Shown: positions 1 through 10,398 of the stretch, piece by piece
Position numbering within the stretch: position 1 is the stretch's first letter
Layout of the letters: every line of letters begins with the position of its first letter
NCBI GenBank assembly: GCA_013823505.1
Contig: PNMH01000025.1
Location: forward strand, 1 to 43,560
Direction: 5' to 3'
DNA: 43,560 nucleotides
DNA from: Polaromonas sp.
GTDB lineage: Bacteria; Pseudomonadota; Gammaproteobacteria; Burkholderiales; Burkholderiaceae
Made by a program: the position numbers and the translations under genes
Notes under the pieces: generated by a model
The model's input: the letters and a program-made list of their open reading frames with translations, nothing else
What the model was told of the DNA's origin: nothing
The model's database searches: none

Positions 1-2982
1 CTGCCGTTCAAGGAAATCTCGCGCCAGTATTTCGCAGCGGGCGTGCCGGTCAACCAGGCCCGCATCAACGACGTGATCCGCGAAGGCCAGGAACTGCTGG
101 TCCAGGTCGAGAAGGAAGAACGCGGCAACAAGGGCGCAGCCCTCACCACCTTTGTGAGCCTGGCCGGCCGCTATGTGGTGCTGATGCCGAACAACCCGCG
201 CGGCGGTGGTGTGAGCCGCCGCATCGAGGGCGAAGACCGCCAGGAGCTCAAGCAGGCGCTGGACCAGCTCGAATACCCCAACGGCATGAGCATCATCGCG
301 CGCACCGCCGGCATCGGCCGCGACGCGCCTGAGCTTCAGTGGGACCTGAACTACCTGCTCAAGCTGTGGAACGCCATCGACGGCGCGGCCAAGGGTGGCA
401 AGGGCGCTTACCTGATTTATCAGGAATCGAGCCTGGTGATCCGCGCGATCCGCGACTACTTCAACGGCGACATCGGCGAGATCCTGATCGACACCGACGA
501 CATCTTTGAACAGGCGCACCAGTTCATGAGCCACGTGATGCCCGAGCACGGCCATCGCGTCAAGCGCTACCGCGACGACGCGCCACTGTTCTCGCGCTTC
601 CAGATCGAACACCAGATCGAAACCGCTTACAGCCGCACCGTGCAGCTGCCCAGCGGCGGCGCCATCGTGATCGACCAGACCGAAGCGCTGGTGGCCGTGG
701 ACGTGAACTCGGCCCGCTCCATCAAGGGCGGCGACATCGAAGACACCGCCACCCGCACCAACCTCGAAGCCGCCGACGAAGTGGCCCGCCAGGCACGCCT
801 GCGCGACCTGGGTGGCCTGATCGTCATCGACTTCATCGACATGGACGAGTCGAAGAACCGCCGCGACGTGGAAAACCGCCTGCGCGATGCGCTGCGCCAG
901 GACCGCGCCCGTGTTCAGTTCGGCGCCATCAGCAAGTTCGGCCTGCTGGAAATGAGCCGTCAGCGCCTCAAACCCGCGCTGAACGAAGGCTCCTCCATCC
1001 CCTGCCCGCGCTGCGGTGGCTCGGGCCATATCCGCGACACCGAATCCTCGGCGCTGCAGATCCTGCGCATCATCCAGGAAGAGTCGCTCAAGGACAGCAC
1101 GGCCGCCGTGCTGGTGCAGGTACCGGTGGAAGTGGCCAGCTTCCTGCTCAACGAAAAGCGCACCGAGATCACCAAGATCGAACTCAAGCAGCGCATCAAC
1201 GTGCTGCTGGTGCCCAACAAGTCGCTGGACACGCCCAACTACAAGCTCGAGCGCCTCAAGCACGACGACCCGCGCCTGGACAACCTGGACGCGAGCTACA
1301 AACTCGCCGACGAGCCGGACGAAGCCACCGGCTTCACCCGCCGCAGCCAGGAACGCACCAACAAGCAAGAGCCGGTGATCAAAGGTGTTCTGCCCGATGG
1401 TCCGGCGCCTGTGGCTGCGCCCCGTCCCGAGGTGGTGGCACCGGTGGCTGCTCCTGTGGCCGCCAAGCCCGTTGCCGCCCCTGTGGCAGCTCCGGTGGCC
1501 GCTGCGCCAGCCGAAAAGGGTTTCTTTGGTTGGCTCAAGAGCCTGTTTGGTGGCGCTGACGCAGCCCCGACCATGGCCCCGAAACCCGCCGTGGCAGCGC
1601 CGGCTGCCAAGCCGGGTGCTCGCGAAGAACGCGCCGATGGCCGTGGCCCTCGCGAAGGCGGCCGAGAAGGGGGTCGCGATGGCCGCAGCCGCGGTGGACG
1701 TGGCGGCGCCGAAGGCCGTGGTCAGCGTGAAGGTGGTCGCGAAGGCGGTCGCGGTGGCCGCGACGGTGCCCGCGAAGGCCGCCCGGTGGAAGGCCGCGAA
1801 CAGCGCGCCGAAGGTCGTGTGGAAGGCCGCCCGGAAGGCCGTGCTGAAGGCCGAGGCGAAGGTCGCCGGGGCGAAGGCCGCGGCGAGCCGCGCGGCGAGG
1901 GCCGCAACGAAGTTCGTGGTGAAGCTCGCGGCGAAGGCCGGGGCGAATCTCGCGGCGAGGGTCGTGGCGAACGGGGTGAAGGTCGTCGGGGCGATGGTCG
2001 CCGCGACAACCGCCGCGACGCCGCCCCAGTGGACGGCGCAGCGCCAGCGGAACTGGTGAACGGAACCCCGGCCACCGCAGCCAGCGACACGAACGAAGGT
2101 GGTGAGAACCAGCGTCGCGGTCGTGGTGGACGAGGTGGCGAGAACCGCCGCCGCGCAGCCGAGGGCACCGACGGCCAGGCCCCATTGGCACAGAACGACG
2201 CCGCACCGGTGGCGCAAGTCGCCGGTGACAGCGCCGAGGCACCCCGCGAAAGCGAGATGCCCGAAGGCGGCGATGGCGCCCCACGCGCCCCACGCGAGCG
2301 CCGCAGCCGCGACCGTTATGGCCGCGACCGCCGCGAGCGCGGCCCACGGGATGCCAACGGCGCCTCCGAAGGCGTCGACGGCGAGACCCCCGCCGACATG
2401 CCCGCGAGCGAAGTGGCGTTTGCTGCCGCTTCGACGCCGGTGGTTTCGCAGGAGCCCTTGGACGAAGCCCCCACGCGCAGCTATTTCAGCTTGCCAGTGG
2501 ATGCCGCACCCGCACCGGTGGTGAACGATGCACCTGTGGCCGCACCGGCTCCAGTGGCGGCAGCGATCCCTGCCCCGGTGGTGGAAGCGATCGCACCGGC
2601 TCCGGTCATGGCACCCGCCGTGATGGCACCCGTGGCGACTCCGGTGGCCGCACCGGCACCGTTGGCAACGCCGGCGCCCCGTGCACCAACGCCCAAGCCC
2701 CAGGCGGCCGAGGCACCCGCTGCACGCGGTCTGCCCAAAGTCGCCAGCTTCTCCCTGCCCATGGACGAGATGCAACAGGTTGCGCAGTCCAGCGGTCTGG
2801 AGTGGGTCAATTCCAACGCCGACAAGGTGGCGCAGGTGCAAGCCGCGATCGCGGCCGAGCCCAAACCAGTGCATGTGCCGCGCGAGCCCAAGCCGGCGGT
2901 GGTGCTGGACGAAGGTCCGCTGGTGCTGGTCGAGACCCGCAAGGATCTGCGCGACATCCAGCTGCCCTTCGAGTCACGCTGA
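1..2982 (+). CDS. rne: Ribonuclease E, 5' end missing
   Basis: This is the major endoribonuclease of mRNA decay and rRNA/tRNA processing, and the scaffold of the degradosome. The reading frame is already open at base 1, so the start and most of the S1 domain lie outside the window. The catalytic core is clear: the DVNSAR motif holds the first Mg-binding Asp (codon 700-702), VIDFIDM holds the second (829-831), and the zinc-link CPRC is at 1003-1014. After about base 1390 the protein becomes low-complexity: Ala/Pro/Val repeats, then a long Arg/Gly/Glu stretch (about 1620-2010) of GRGE/EGR-type repeats that probably binds RNA, then a second Ala/Pro/Val stretch. The last 60 residues (ending in QLPFESR) are ordered again and may be a protein-binding site. 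Two hairpins follow the stop. Confidence 0.97.
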   Translation: MPFKEISRQYFAAGVPVNQARINDVIREGQELLVQVEKEERGNKGAALTTFVSLAGRYVVLMPNNPRGGGVSRRIEGEDRQELKQALDQLEYPNGMSIIARTAGIGRDAPELQWDLNYLLKLWNAIDGAAKGGKGAYLIYQESSLVIRAIRDYFNGDIGEILIDTDDIFEQAHQFMSHVMPEHGHRVKRYRDDAPLFSRFQIEHQIETAYSRTVQLPSGGAIVIDQTEALVAVDVNSARSIKGGDIEDTATRTNLEAADEVARQARLRDLGGLIVIDFIDMDESKNRRDVENRLRDALRQDRARVQFGAISKFGLLEMSRQRLKPALNEGSSIPCPRCGGSGHIRDTESSALQILRIIQEESLKDSTAAVLVQVPVEVASFLLNEKRTEITKIELKQRINVLLVPNKSLDTPNYKLERLKHDDPRLDNLDASYKLADEPDEATGFTRRSQERTNKQEPVIKGVLPDGPAPVAAPRPEVVAPVAAPVAAKPVAAPVAAPVAAAPAEKGFFGWLKSLFGGADAAPTMAPKPAVAAPAAKPGAREERADGRGPREGGREGGRDGRSRGGRGGAEGRGQREGGREGGRGGRDGAREGRPVEGREQRAEGRVEGRPEGRAEGRGEGRRGEGRGEPRGEGRNEVRGEARGEGRGESRGEGRGERGEGRRGDGRRDNRRDAAPVDGAAPAELVNGTPATAASDTNEGGENQRRGRGGRGGENRRRAAEGTDGQAPLAQNDAAPVAQVAGDSAEAPRESEMPEGGDGAPRAPRERRSRDRYGRDRRERGPRDANGASEGVDGETPADMPASEVAFAAASTPVVSQEPLDEAPTRSYFSLPVDAAPAPVVNDAPVAAPAPVAAAIPAPVVEAIAPAPVMAPAVMAPVATPVAAPAPLATPAPRAPTPKPQAAEAPAARGLPKVASFSLPMDEMQQVAQSSGLEWVNSNADKVAQVQAAIAAEPKPVHVPREPKPAVVLDEGPLVLVETRKDLRDIQLPFESR

Positions 2983-2992
2983 TTGCAGCACG

Positions 2993-3018
2993 ACCTTCAG
3001 GCGCTCGCGCCTGAAGGT
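2993..3018 (+). terminator. First hairpin after rne
   Basis: A perfect 11-bp stem (2993-3003 with 3008-3018) closes a ctcg tetraloop and begins 10 bases after the rne stop. Only two T residues follow it, so it may act as a 3'-end stabiliser or a partial terminator rather than a full one. Confidence 0.6.
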
Positions 3019-3030
3019 TTGAAGGCAGAA

Positions 3031-3058
3031 GAAAAGCGCCCTCGGGCGCTTTTCTTTT
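3031..3058. terminator. Bidirectional terminator between rne and hemY
   Basis: A perfect 10-bp stem (3031-3040 with 3045-3054) has loop ctcg. The stem starts with GAAAA and ends with TTTTC, followed by TTTT, so it reads as a Rho-independent terminator on the plus strand. On the minus strand the arm also gives a T-run. It separates convergent rne and hemY. Confidence 0.85.
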
Positions 3059-3078
3059 GGGGCATTCGGTCGTCCTCC

Positions 3079-4389
3079 TCAGTCCAACAGCGCTGCCTTT
3101 TTCCAGGCCGCTTGCGCCGCTGCCTCATCGCCGCGCTCCTCCGCCAGACGGGCCAGCGATCGCCAGGTGCGGCGCAGCAGGGCGGCGTCGCGCAGGCCGT
3201 GGCTGGCCTGTGTGAGCAACTGGCTGGCTTTGCCCCAGAGCTGGCGCTGCATGAAGGCTTGCCCGGCGAGATATTGCAGCAGGGCGTTGTTGGGTGAGCT
3301 GCGCTGCTGCTGTTCCAGCCGCGCCAGCCAGGCACTGTCGAGCTGCGGCAGACCGGGCTCAAAGGCCGTGACGAGTTGCCGCTGCTGCGCCGGCTCCAGG
3401 GCATCGAACTGCTGCCACAGCGGCTCCAGCCAGGTGCGCAGGCGCCCGGCCACCGCGCGGGCTTCTTCACCGTCGGTGTCGTTGTGCTGAAGCACGAGCT
3501 GGTTGCCGCGCCGCGCCGCGGCCAGCGCCAGTTCAGGCATGGCACGTTCGCTGGCGTCCAGCCCGTTCCATACCGTTTCCAGCTGTGCCATGTCGTGGGC
3601 TTCGCGCAGCGCGTCCAGCACCAGCCCGCGCACGATGCTGCGCGCCGTGTCGGGCGAAAACGCCTTGTGCTTGGCGAGCAGGCGTGCGGTCTCCAGGGCT
3701 TCCGCCGTGGCACCCCCCAAACGCGCCACCCGCAGTTTCAGGCGCAGCGCCTGGATGCGGCGGCCCGCGCCCTGCGGCAATTCGGCCAGGCGGCTGCGCG
3801 CGGCCTCCACGTCGCGGTCTTCCACCGCCCAGCGCACGGCGCGCAACAACGCGCCTTCGGACGCATCGGGCGCTCCCTTGGCCAGGGCTGGGTCGAGCGC
3901 GGCTTGCAGGTTTTCGTCACGCCGGTCGCGGTTTTGCAGCGACTGCGCACTCTCGGCCACCAGGAGGTGCGCGAGCACCTGCAACTGGTCGCGGCGCGGC
4001 CACTGACCCGGTGACACCGACTTGAGTTGGTCCAGTGCGTGTTGTGCCGCGGACTGCGCGCGCACAAACCGCCCGGCCAGCTGGTGCGCCAGCGCGTCCA
4101 TGACCGAGCCCACCACGGAGCGTTCGACCTGCTGGCTGCGCCAGCGCTGGGCACGGGATGGCAGATCGCGGATCAGGCCAATGGCCTGCAGCGCGGCGTG
4201 CAGCAGCACGAAGCCGACGATCAGGCAAAAGAGAACGAGGTTGAATGAAACGTCGAACCGGTAGGGCGGCCAGAACAGCGTGACCGTGCTGGCGTTGTGC
4301 CCCACCAGCAGCGCCAGCGCCACCGCCACCGCCGCCAGGCCCAGCAGCCAAAACACGCTGCGCATCGCACCCCGCTGGCGTTGGCGCAT
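3079..4389 (-). CDS. hemY: HemY protein (protoheme biogenesis, TPR membrane protein)
   Basis: This 436-residue protein belongs to the proteobacterial HemY family, encoded at the end of the hemCDXY operon. It is an inner-membrane protein with a tetratricopeptide domain whose precise role in haem synthesis is unsettled; it is not the oxidase called HemY in Bacillus. Two hydrophobic segments near the N-terminus (about residues 9-27 and 43-66) are followed by a long helical Ala/Leu/Arg-rich TPR region. The ATG at 4389 overlaps the hemX stop as TGATG, which implies coupled translation. A second ATG at 4365 gives MRSVFW, a more usual N-terminus, so the start is uncertain by eight residues. Confidence 0.9.
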   Translation of the reverse strand: MRQRQRGAMRSVFWLLGLAAVAVALALLVGHNASTVTLFWPPYRFDVSFNLVLFCLIVGFVLLHAALQAIGLIRDLPSRAQRWRSQQVERSVVGSVMDALAHQLAGRFVRAQSAAQHALDQLKSVSPGQWPRRDQLQVLAHLLVAESAQSLQNRDRRDENLQAALDPALAKGAPDASEGALLRAVRWAVEDRDVEAARSRLAELPQGAGRRIQALRLKLRVARLGGATAEALETARLLAKHKAFSPDTARSIVRGLVLDALREAHDMAQLETVWNGLDASERAMPELALAAARRGNQLVLQHNDTDGEEARAVAGRLRTWLEPLWQQFDALEPAQQRQLVTAFEPGLPQLDSAWLARLEQQQRSSPNNALLQYLAGQAFMQRQLWGKASQLLTQASHGLRDAALLRRTWRSLARLAEERGDEAAAQAAWKKAALLD

Positions 4390-5573
4390 CAGCGGCCTCC
4401 CGCAGCGGCGGCCAGCGCGGCCAGGGTTTCGTCGGGCCGCGGCACGTCGGTGGCCACCAGATCGCGCCGCAGGCGGGCTACCAGGGCTTGAGCGCGGGCC
4501 ACCTGAGGCTCGCTGGTGTCGAAGTAACGCGCGATCGCCACTTCCACCGCCAACAGGTCCGACTGGCTGGTGCTCCACTGGCGGGCCAGCAGGCCGAGCC
4601 GCGCGTTGAGCAGCTTGAGCTTGAGGTTCTCGCGCAGGAAAAACGCCTGTTCGGGCGCGAGCAGCGCGGCTTCGGGGCGGTCGATGCGGCTCACGCGAAC
4701 GAGTTCGCGGCCACTGCGCGTGACCTCGGCCCAGGTGCGCGACCACAACGCGCTCCACCAGCCGGAGACGCGCGTCCAGCCCGCGCTGAGTCCTGCCTCG
4801 TCCACTGCAGCGTCGGTGGCTTCGATGGAGGCGGGCTCTGCGGCGACCGCAGCCTCGGGCTCATTGGCGGGTGTTGACGTGGGCGCCGCATTCGCGGGTT
4901 GGGCCCGGGCAGGCGTTTTGCGGCCCACCTGGTTGAGCACCGGCCATTCATCGATTTGTCTCGACAGCTCGTCCAGCCGCAGGACCAGCGAAGGAATGTC
5001 GGCCAGAGGCGCCGCCTGGATTCGGTCAATGTCGCGTGCAATGGCGCGCTGCACCGGGTTGAGCCGCGGCTGGGCGGCGCGTGCGATGCGCTGGTCTGCC
5101 GCGCGCAGGGCCGCCACCATGGGCTGGGTGCTGCCCGTGAGCTGGGCCTGCTGCTGCGCCAGCTTCACGGTCGACTCCAGGTCCTGCACCAGGTTGTCGT
5201 CGCGCGAACGCGAGAGCGCAAGCATCAGCTCTTCGAGCTGGCTGCGCTGCAGGCTCACCTCGGACAAACGCACTTCGGCCACCGTCAGGCGACCCTGGAG
5301 TTCCTGGGCCAGTGCTTCGGCCTGTGCGGCCAACGTGCGGGCCTCCACGGCCTGCGCGCCACTGTCCTGCACGCGGCGGGCCAGCTCCTGCTGGGTGAAG
5401 CCGAGTTTTTGCCAGAGCATGCCGGTGAACACGAGCGCGATCGCCGCCAGCACCAGCGCCGCCCACACCAGCCCCTGCCCGGCGCGGCGCGCCGGTGAGG
5501 GCGCGGGCGGATTGGGCGCCACCGCCGGTGCAGCGGGGTCGGTGGGGGGTGGGAGGGGTTGGTTGGAACTCAT
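4389..5573 (-). CDS. hemX: HemX family membrane protein
   Basis: This is a 394-residue HemX protein, often misnamed uroporphyrinogen-III C-methyltransferase. No methyltransferase motif is visible. A Pro/Ala-rich cytoplasmic N-terminus (about 33 residues) leads into one membrane helix (about 36-54). A long coiled coil rich in Gln, Glu and Leu follows, then the conserved HemX C-terminal region and a short Ala-rich end. The ATG at 5573 overlaps the hemD stop (ATGA), and the stop overlaps the hemY start. It probably organises haem-biosynthesis enzymes at the membrane, which is a family-level inference. Confidence 0.9.
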   Translation of the reverse strand: MSSNQPLPPPTDPAAPAVAPNPPAPSPARRAGQGLVWAALVLAAIALVFTGMLWQKLGFTQQELARRVQDSGAQAVEARTLAAQAEALAQELQGRLTVAEVRLSEVSLQRSQLEELMLALSRSRDDNLVQDLESTVKLAQQQAQLTGSTQPMVAALRAADQRIARAAQPRLNPVQRAIARDIDRIQAAPLADIPSLVLRLDELSRQIDEWPVLNQVGRKTPARAQPANAAPTSTPANEPEAAVAAEPASIEATDAAVDEAGLSAGWTRVSGWWSALWSRTWAEVTRSGRELVRVSRIDRPEAALLAPEQAFFLRENLKLKLLNARLGLLARQWSTSQSDLLAVEVAIARYFDTSEPQVARAQALVARLRRDLVATDVPRPDETLAALAAAAGGR

Positions 5574-6433
5574 GGTGCAGACCGCTCCGATTCTAGGGCG
5601 CGCAACACGTCGGCCAGGCTCGGACGTGATTCGATCACATGGCCGAAGCCGATGTCGCGCGCCGCTTGCGCGATGCGCGGGTGGGTGGCCAGCGCCGTGG
5701 CGGCGCCCCAGTGCGCTTGCGGTTGCAGCACGCGCAACGCGGCCAATGCCTCGGAACTGCTGAACAGCCAGACACTGCCCGCCTTCATGGCATCGGCCAT
5801 GCGCTGTGCGTCGCCCTCGCCCAGCCTCGGCGGGCGGCGTTCGTAAGCAACGCAACCGTCCACCCGGGCGCCTGCGGCTTCGCACTGCCGGATCAACCAG
5901 TCGCGCCCGTTTCCGGCCACGGGCCCGGTACCGGGCGGCGCGTCGACCGAGAGGCCGCGCACGATCAGGATGCGGCTGCCGGCATGCACCTGCGGAGCCA
6001 CCACGGGCCAGAGGTGCTCGGAGTCGAACTGGGCCGCGTCGTCAGCTGGTGCGTCGATGCGGTCCGGCGTCAGCCCGAGCGCTGCCAGCGCCTGGGCGAG
6101 CTGGCGCGCGGTGCCGGGACCCGGCGCCCAGAAGCGCGTGTGCACAGGGTCCACCGGGCGCGCGAGGGCGCCATCGCCGAAAAAGTGGCTCACCGCTGCG
6201 CCGCTGACGAACATCAAGGCGTCGGCTTGCTGCCACTGGGACCGCCAGGTCTGCAACGCGGCCAGGGCGTCGGCCGAGGTGGGTTCACCAATGCCGATCA
6301 AGGGCAAGGCATGGGCGGGCCAGCCATGGGTGTGCAGCACCTGCACCCAATGCGCTGCCTCGGCCGCGGGCCGCGTAACGATCAGCCGCGCCACCCGGCC
6401 GGGTTCGGGCCGCCGGGCGGTGGTGTCATTCAA
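5570..6433 (-). CDS. hemD: Uroporphyrinogen-III synthase
   Basis: HemD closes hydroxymethylbilane to uroporphyrinogen III with inversion of ring D, directly after HemC. The protein (287 residues) starts its conserved part with RLIVTRPAAEA and contains the weakly conserved two-domain pattern of the family, including a FSSSEAL segment near the C-terminus. No ATG in this frame lies between the hemC stop and the conserved part. I chose the TTG at 6433 because a GGAGG lies nine bases upstream, inside the end of hemC. The stop overlaps the hemX ATG by four bases. Confidence 0.92.
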   Translation of the reverse strand: MNDTTARRPEPGRVARLIVTRPAAEAAHWVQVLHTHGWPAHALPLIGIGEPTSADALAALQTWRSQWQQADALMFVSGAAVSHFFGDGALARPVDPVHTRFWAPGPGTARQLAQALAALGLTPDRIDAPADDAAQFDSEHLWPVVAPQVHAGSRILIVRGLSVDAPPGTGPVAGNGRDWLIRQCEAAGARVDGCVAYERRPPRLGEGDAQRMADAMKAGSVWLFSSSEALAALRVLQPQAHWGAATALATHPRIAQAARDIGFGHVIESRPSLADVLRALESERSAP

Positions 6434-6437
6434 GGCC

Positions 6438-7391
6438 TCAGGCCTCCACGGGCGGCGGCGTGGCGCCGGCCGCGCGCAGGTCGGCGGCCACGCTTTGGCC
6501 CAGCGCTTCGGCCTCCGCCAGGGTTTGCACACGCGCCTGGCCGCTCACGCGCACCACCGCTTGCTGGCCGAGGGGGTCGCCCCACGCGGCGTCGAGCTGC
6601 AACATGCCGCCGGTCTGCCAGTCGGCGTAGGCCGCCAGCGGCATGGAACAGCTGCCGCCCATGGCGCGCGAGACGGTGCGCTCGGCGGCCACGCGCTGCC
6701 AGCTCGCGGTGTGTGCGAGCGGCGCCAGCGCGTCGATGAGGTCTTGGCGGTCGGCCCGCACCTCGATGCCCAGGGCGCCCTGACCCGCAGCGGGCAAGGA
6801 ATCGGCCGGCTCGAAGATGTGGCGGATGCGCTCGCCCAGGCCCAGGCGCTTGAGACCGGCCGCAGCGAGCACGATGGCGTGGTACTGGCCTTCGTCGAGT
6901 TTGCGCAGGCGCGTGTCGAGGTTGCCGCGCAGGGGCTCGATGCGCACGTCGGCGCGGCCCAGCCGGTCCAGCGATTCGCGCAGCAACACGAGGCGGCGCA
7001 GGCTGGACGTGCCCACCACCGCGTTCGCCGGCAGCTCGGCCAGGCCGGCGCAGTGTGGCGACACCCAGGCATCGCGCGGATCTTCGCGCTCCATGACGCA
7101 GGCGAGCGCGAAGCCATCGGGGAGCTGCATCGGCACGTCCTTGAGCGAATGCACCGCAATGTCGGCGCGGCCCTCTTCGAGTGCGACCTCGAGTTCTTTC
7201 ACAAACAAACCCTTGCCGCCAACCTTGGACAGGCTGCGGTCCAGGATCTGGTCGCCGAGGGTGGTCATGCCCAGCAGCGTGACTCGGTGGCCCAGGCCTT
7301 CCAGCAAGGCCTTGACGTGTTCGGCCTGCCACAGCGCCAGACGGCTCTCGCGGGTGGCGATGGTGATGGCCAGGGAGTTGGAAGTGGGCAT
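6438..7391 (-). CDS. hemC: Porphobilinogen deaminase (hydroxymethylbilane synthase)
   Basis: HemC polymerises four porphobilinogens into hydroxymethylbilane in the cytoplasm. The 317-residue protein shows the family motifs: [11 protein letters not shown] near the N-terminus, [24 protein letters not shown], and [10 protein letters not shown]. The last contains the Cys that carries the dipyrromethane cofactor. The ATG at 7391 was preferred to an upstream in-frame ATG at 7421 because homologues begin a few residues before the [11 protein letters not shown] motif. It is the first gene of hemCDXY and diverges from ppc. Confidence 0.97.
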   Translation of the reverse strand: MPTSNSLAITIATRESRLALWQAEHVKALLEGLGHRVTLLGMTTLGDQILDRSLSKVGGKGLFVKELEVALEEGRADIAVHSLKDVPMQLPDGFALACVMEREDPRDAWVSPHCAGLAELPANAVVGTSSLRRLVLLRESLDRLGRADVRIEPLRGNLDTRLRKLDEGQYHAIVLAAAGLKRLGLGERIRHIFEPADSLPAAGQGALGIEVRADRQDLIDALAPLAHTASWQRVAAERTVSRAMGGSCSMPLAAYADWQTGGMLQLDAAWGDPLGQQAVVRVSGQARVQTLAEAEALGQSVAADLRAAGATPPPVEA

Positions 7392-7545
7392 GGGGCTCGG
7401 GAGAAAAACGGGGCGGCACAACCCGCGAGATTGGTACCCAGTTCGTAACCGGGCAGGGTGTTTTTAGATGCTAGCATGGCCCTTCCACCGGGTTTTCCCC
7501 AGATCACCCGGCTCTGTCGGCAGGCCACTCATCCCCCACCGCACC

Positions 7546-10374
7546 ATGAGCAGAACGCCCGTTCGCCCCCGCCCTTCCAGCCGCGCCGACAAGGACCAGC
7601 CCCTCATCGACGACATCCGACTCCTCGGACGCATCCTCGGCGACGTGATCCGCGAGCAAGAAGGCCAGGCGGCCTTTGAGCTCATTGAGCAGATCCGCCA
7701 GCTCTCGGTGGCGTTTCGCCGCCACGCCGACCAGTCGGCCGACAAGGCGCTGAAAAAACTGCTCAAGGGCTTGAGCGGCGAGCAGACGGTGAGCGTGATC
7801 CGCGCCTTCACCTACTTCAGCCACCTGGCCAACCTGGCCGAAGACCGGCACCACATCCGCCGCCGCGCGGTGCACGAGCGCGCCGGGGACCTGCAAGAGG
7901 GCAGCCTGGCGCTCACCTTGCAGCGCCTGCACAAGGCCGGCATCGCACCGGGCGCGATCATCGACACGCTGGCACACAGCCACATCTCGCCGGTGCTCAC
8001 GGCCCACCCCACCGAGGTGCAGCGCAAGAGCATCCTGGACGCCGAACGCGCCATCGCGCGGCTGCTGGGCGAACGCGACGAACAGGAGCGCCTGCCGCGC
8101 GAGCGCGCCGACATCGAGGCGCAAATCCGCGCCCGCGTGACCCAGCTCTGGCAAACCCGCCTGCTGCGCTTCACCAAGCTCACCGTGGCCGACGAGATCG
8201 AAAACGCGCTGAGCTACTACGAGGCCACCTTCCTCACGCAGATACCGCGCCTGTACCGCGATCTGGAGGACGGCCTGGGCGACCATGGCGAGAGCGCCGT
8301 GATCGCGCCGTTTCTCCGCATGGGCCAGTGGATCGGCGGCGACCGCGACGGCAACCCCAATGTGACCGCGCAAACCCTCGAACTCGCCCTGCACAGCCAG
8401 GCCGACATGGTGCTGCGCCACCACCTCACGCAACTGCACTTTCTCGGTGCCGAGCTTTCGGTGTCGGCCATGCTCACCAGCGTGAGCCCGGCCATGCAGG
8501 CCCTGGCCGAGCGCTCGCCCGACACCAACGCCCACCGCCAGGACGAGCCCTACCGCCGCGCGCTCACCGGCATGTACGCACGGCTGGCGGCCACACTTAA
8601 GAACCTGACCGGCGGCGAAGCGGCCCGCCACGCCGTGGCACCCCAACACGCCTACACCCGTACCCACGAGCTGCTCGACGACCTGCGCACCATTGAAGCT
8701 TCGCTCAGGTCGCACCACGGCGAAGCGTTGGCACGTGCCCGACTGCGGCCGCTGATGCGCGCGGTGCAGGTGTTCGGCTTTCACCTCGCCACACTCGACC
8801 TGCGGCAAAGCTCCGACAAACACGAAGAGGTGGTGGCCGAGCTGCTGGCCACCGCGCGCATCGAGCCGGATTACTCGGGGCTGGACGAAGCGGGCAAACG
8901 CACCGTGCTGCTGCGCCAGCTCAATGACGCGCGACCGCTGCGCGTGCCCGGTGCCAGCTATTCGGCGCACGCGCTGGGCGAGCTGGCCATCTTCGACACC
9001 GCGCGCAGCGGGCGCGAGCGCTTCGGCGCGCAGGCCATTCGCCACGCCATCATCAGCCACACCGAGACCGTGAGCGACCTGCTGGAAGTGCTGTTGCTGC
9101 AGAAGGAGGCCGGCCTCATGCGCGGCACGCTGAATGAAGATGCGGTTTGCGACCTGATCGTCGTGCCGCTCTTCGAGACCATTGAAGACCTGCGCAACGC
9201 CGCGCCCATCATGCGCGACTACCTCGCCCTGCCCGGCGTGCGCGCCATGGTCGAGCATGGTGCGGCCGACGGTTACTGCGAGCAGGACATCATGCTCGGC
9301 TACTCCGACAGCAACAAGGACGGCGGCATCTTCACCAGCAACTGGGAGCTGTACCGCGCCGAGATTGCGCTGGTTGAATTGTTCGACTCGCTCAACCAAG
9401 GCCACGGAAAACCCATCCAGCTCCGAATGTTTCACGGCAGGGGCGGCACGGTCGGCAGGGGCGGCGGCCCGAGCTTCCAGGCCATCCTGGCACAACCGCC
9501 GGGCACCGTGCGCGGCCAGATCCGCCTGACCGAACAGGGCGAGGTGATCGGCTCCAAATACGCCAACCCCGAAATCGGCCGGCGCAATCTGGAGACGCTG
9601 GTGGCGGCCACGCTGGAGGCCACGCTGCTTCAGCCCACGCGCAACGCGCCCAAGACCTTTCTGGCCGCGGCCGACGAGCTGTCGCGCGAGAGCATGGCGG
9701 CCTACCGCGCGCTGGTCTACGACACCCCGCGCTTCGCCGAATACTTCTTTGCCGCCACGCCCATCCGCGAAATCGCCGAGCTCAACATCGGCTCGCGCCC
9801 GGCTTCGCGCAAGGCCACGCAGAAGATCGAAGACCTGCGCGCGATTCCGTGGGGCTTCAGCTGGGGTCAGTGCCGCCTCACGCTGCCCGGTTGGTACGGC
9901 TTCGGCTCGGCGGTGCACACCTTCCTGCACCGCGATGGTCCCAAGGGCGTGGCCGCGCAAAAGGCACTGCTGCAGAAGATGGTGAAACAGTGGCCGTTTT
10001 TCAGCACCCTGCTCTCCAACATGGACATGGTGCTGGCCAAGAGCGATCTGGCGCTGGCCTCCCTGTATTCCGAACTCGTGCCCGACAAGCGCTTGCGCAA
10101 ACAGGTGTTCACCGCGATCGAGGCCGAGTGGCACCGCACGGCCGATGCGCTGGCGCTGATCACCGGTGAGAAACAGCGCCTGGTGAACAACGCCGCGCTG
10201 CAGCGCTCCATGCGCCACCGCTTCCCCTACATCGATCCACTGCACCACCTGCAGGTGGAACTGGTGCGGCGCTACCGCGCCGGCGAAAACGACGCCGACC
10301 GCAACGAACGCGTGCGACGCGGTATCCACATCTCCATCAACGGCATTGCCGCCGGTCTGCGCAACACGGGGTGA
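7546..10374 (+). CDS. ppc: Phosphoenolpyruvate carboxylase
   Basis: The enzyme carboxylates phosphoenolpyruvate to oxaloacetate, replenishing the TCA cycle. The 942-residue length is normal for bacterial PEPC. Visible catalytic motifs are [13 protein letters not shown] (active-site His), [10 protein letters not shown], and the glycine loop [15 protein letters not shown]; the C-terminus ends in [11 protein letters not shown] as expected. The ATG at 7546 (MSRTPVRP) was chosen because the preceding 26 in-frame codons look like leader sequence. The gene diverges from hemC and begins a run of plus-strand genes. Confidence 0.97.
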   Translation: MSRTPVRPRPSSRADKDQPLIDDIRLLGRILGDVIREQEGQAAFELIEQIRQLSVAFRRHADQSADKALKKLLKGLSGEQTVSVIRAFTYFSHLANLAEDRHHIRRRAVHERAGDLQEGSLALTLQRLHKAGIAPGAIIDTLAHSHISPVLTAHPTEVQRKSILDAERAIARLLGERDEQERLPRERADIEAQIRARVTQLWQTRLLRFTKLTVADEIENALSYYEATFLTQIPRLYRDLEDGLGDHGESAVIAPFLRMGQWIGGDRDGNPNVTAQTLELALHSQADMVLRHHLTQLHFLGAELSVSAMLTSVSPAMQALAERSPDTNAHRQDEPYRRALTGMYARLAATLKNLTGGEAARHAVAPQHAYTRTHELLDDLRTIEASLRSHHGEALARARLRPLMRAVQVFGFHLATLDLRQSSDKHEEVVAELLATARIEPDYSGLDEAGKRTVLLRQLNDARPLRVPGASYSAHALGELAIFDTARSGRERFGAQAIRHAIISHTETVSDLLEVLLLQKEAGLMRGTLNEDAVCDLIVVPLFETIEDLRNAAPIMRDYLALPGVRAMVEHGAADGYCEQDIMLGYSDSNKDGGIFTSNWELYRAEIALVELFDSLNQGHGKPIQLRMFHGRGGTVGRGGGPSFQAILAQPPGTVRGQIRLTEQGEVIGSKYANPEIGRRNLETLVAATLEATLLQPTRNAPKTFLAAADELSRESMAAYRALVYDTPRFAEYFFAATPIREIAELNIGSRPASRKATQKIEDLRAIPWGFSWGQCRLTLPGWYGFGSAVHTFLHRDGPKGVAAQKALLQKMVKQWPFFSTLLSNMDMVLAKSDLALASLYSELVPDKRLRKQVFTAIEAEWHRTADALALITGEKQRLVNNAALQRSMRHRFPYIDPLHHLQVELVRRYRAGENDADRNERVRRGIHISINGIAAGLRNTG

Positions 10375-10386
10375 ATGGGTAAAACC

Positions 10387-10392
10387 TAGAAT
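10387..10392 (+). promoter_or_regulatory. -10-like hexamer directly before rnm
   Basis: TAGAAT lies exactly six bases before the GTG start at 10399, which would place the transcription start on the first base of the codon. No Shine-Dalgarno sequence is present and no good -35 is visible. See the finding on leaderless-type starts. Confidence 0.45.
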
Positions 10393-10398
10393 GAACCC

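Noticed and set aside
1620..2010. Repetitive DNA in rne as a CRISPR-like or tandem array
   Set aside because: The repeats are short, irregular and in frame with an Arg/Gly/Glu-rich protein tail; there are no spacers.
7468..7477. ATGCTAGCAT palindrome between hemC and ppc
   Set aside because: A 10-bp palindrome alone is expected by chance at this scale, and nothing around it supports an operator.
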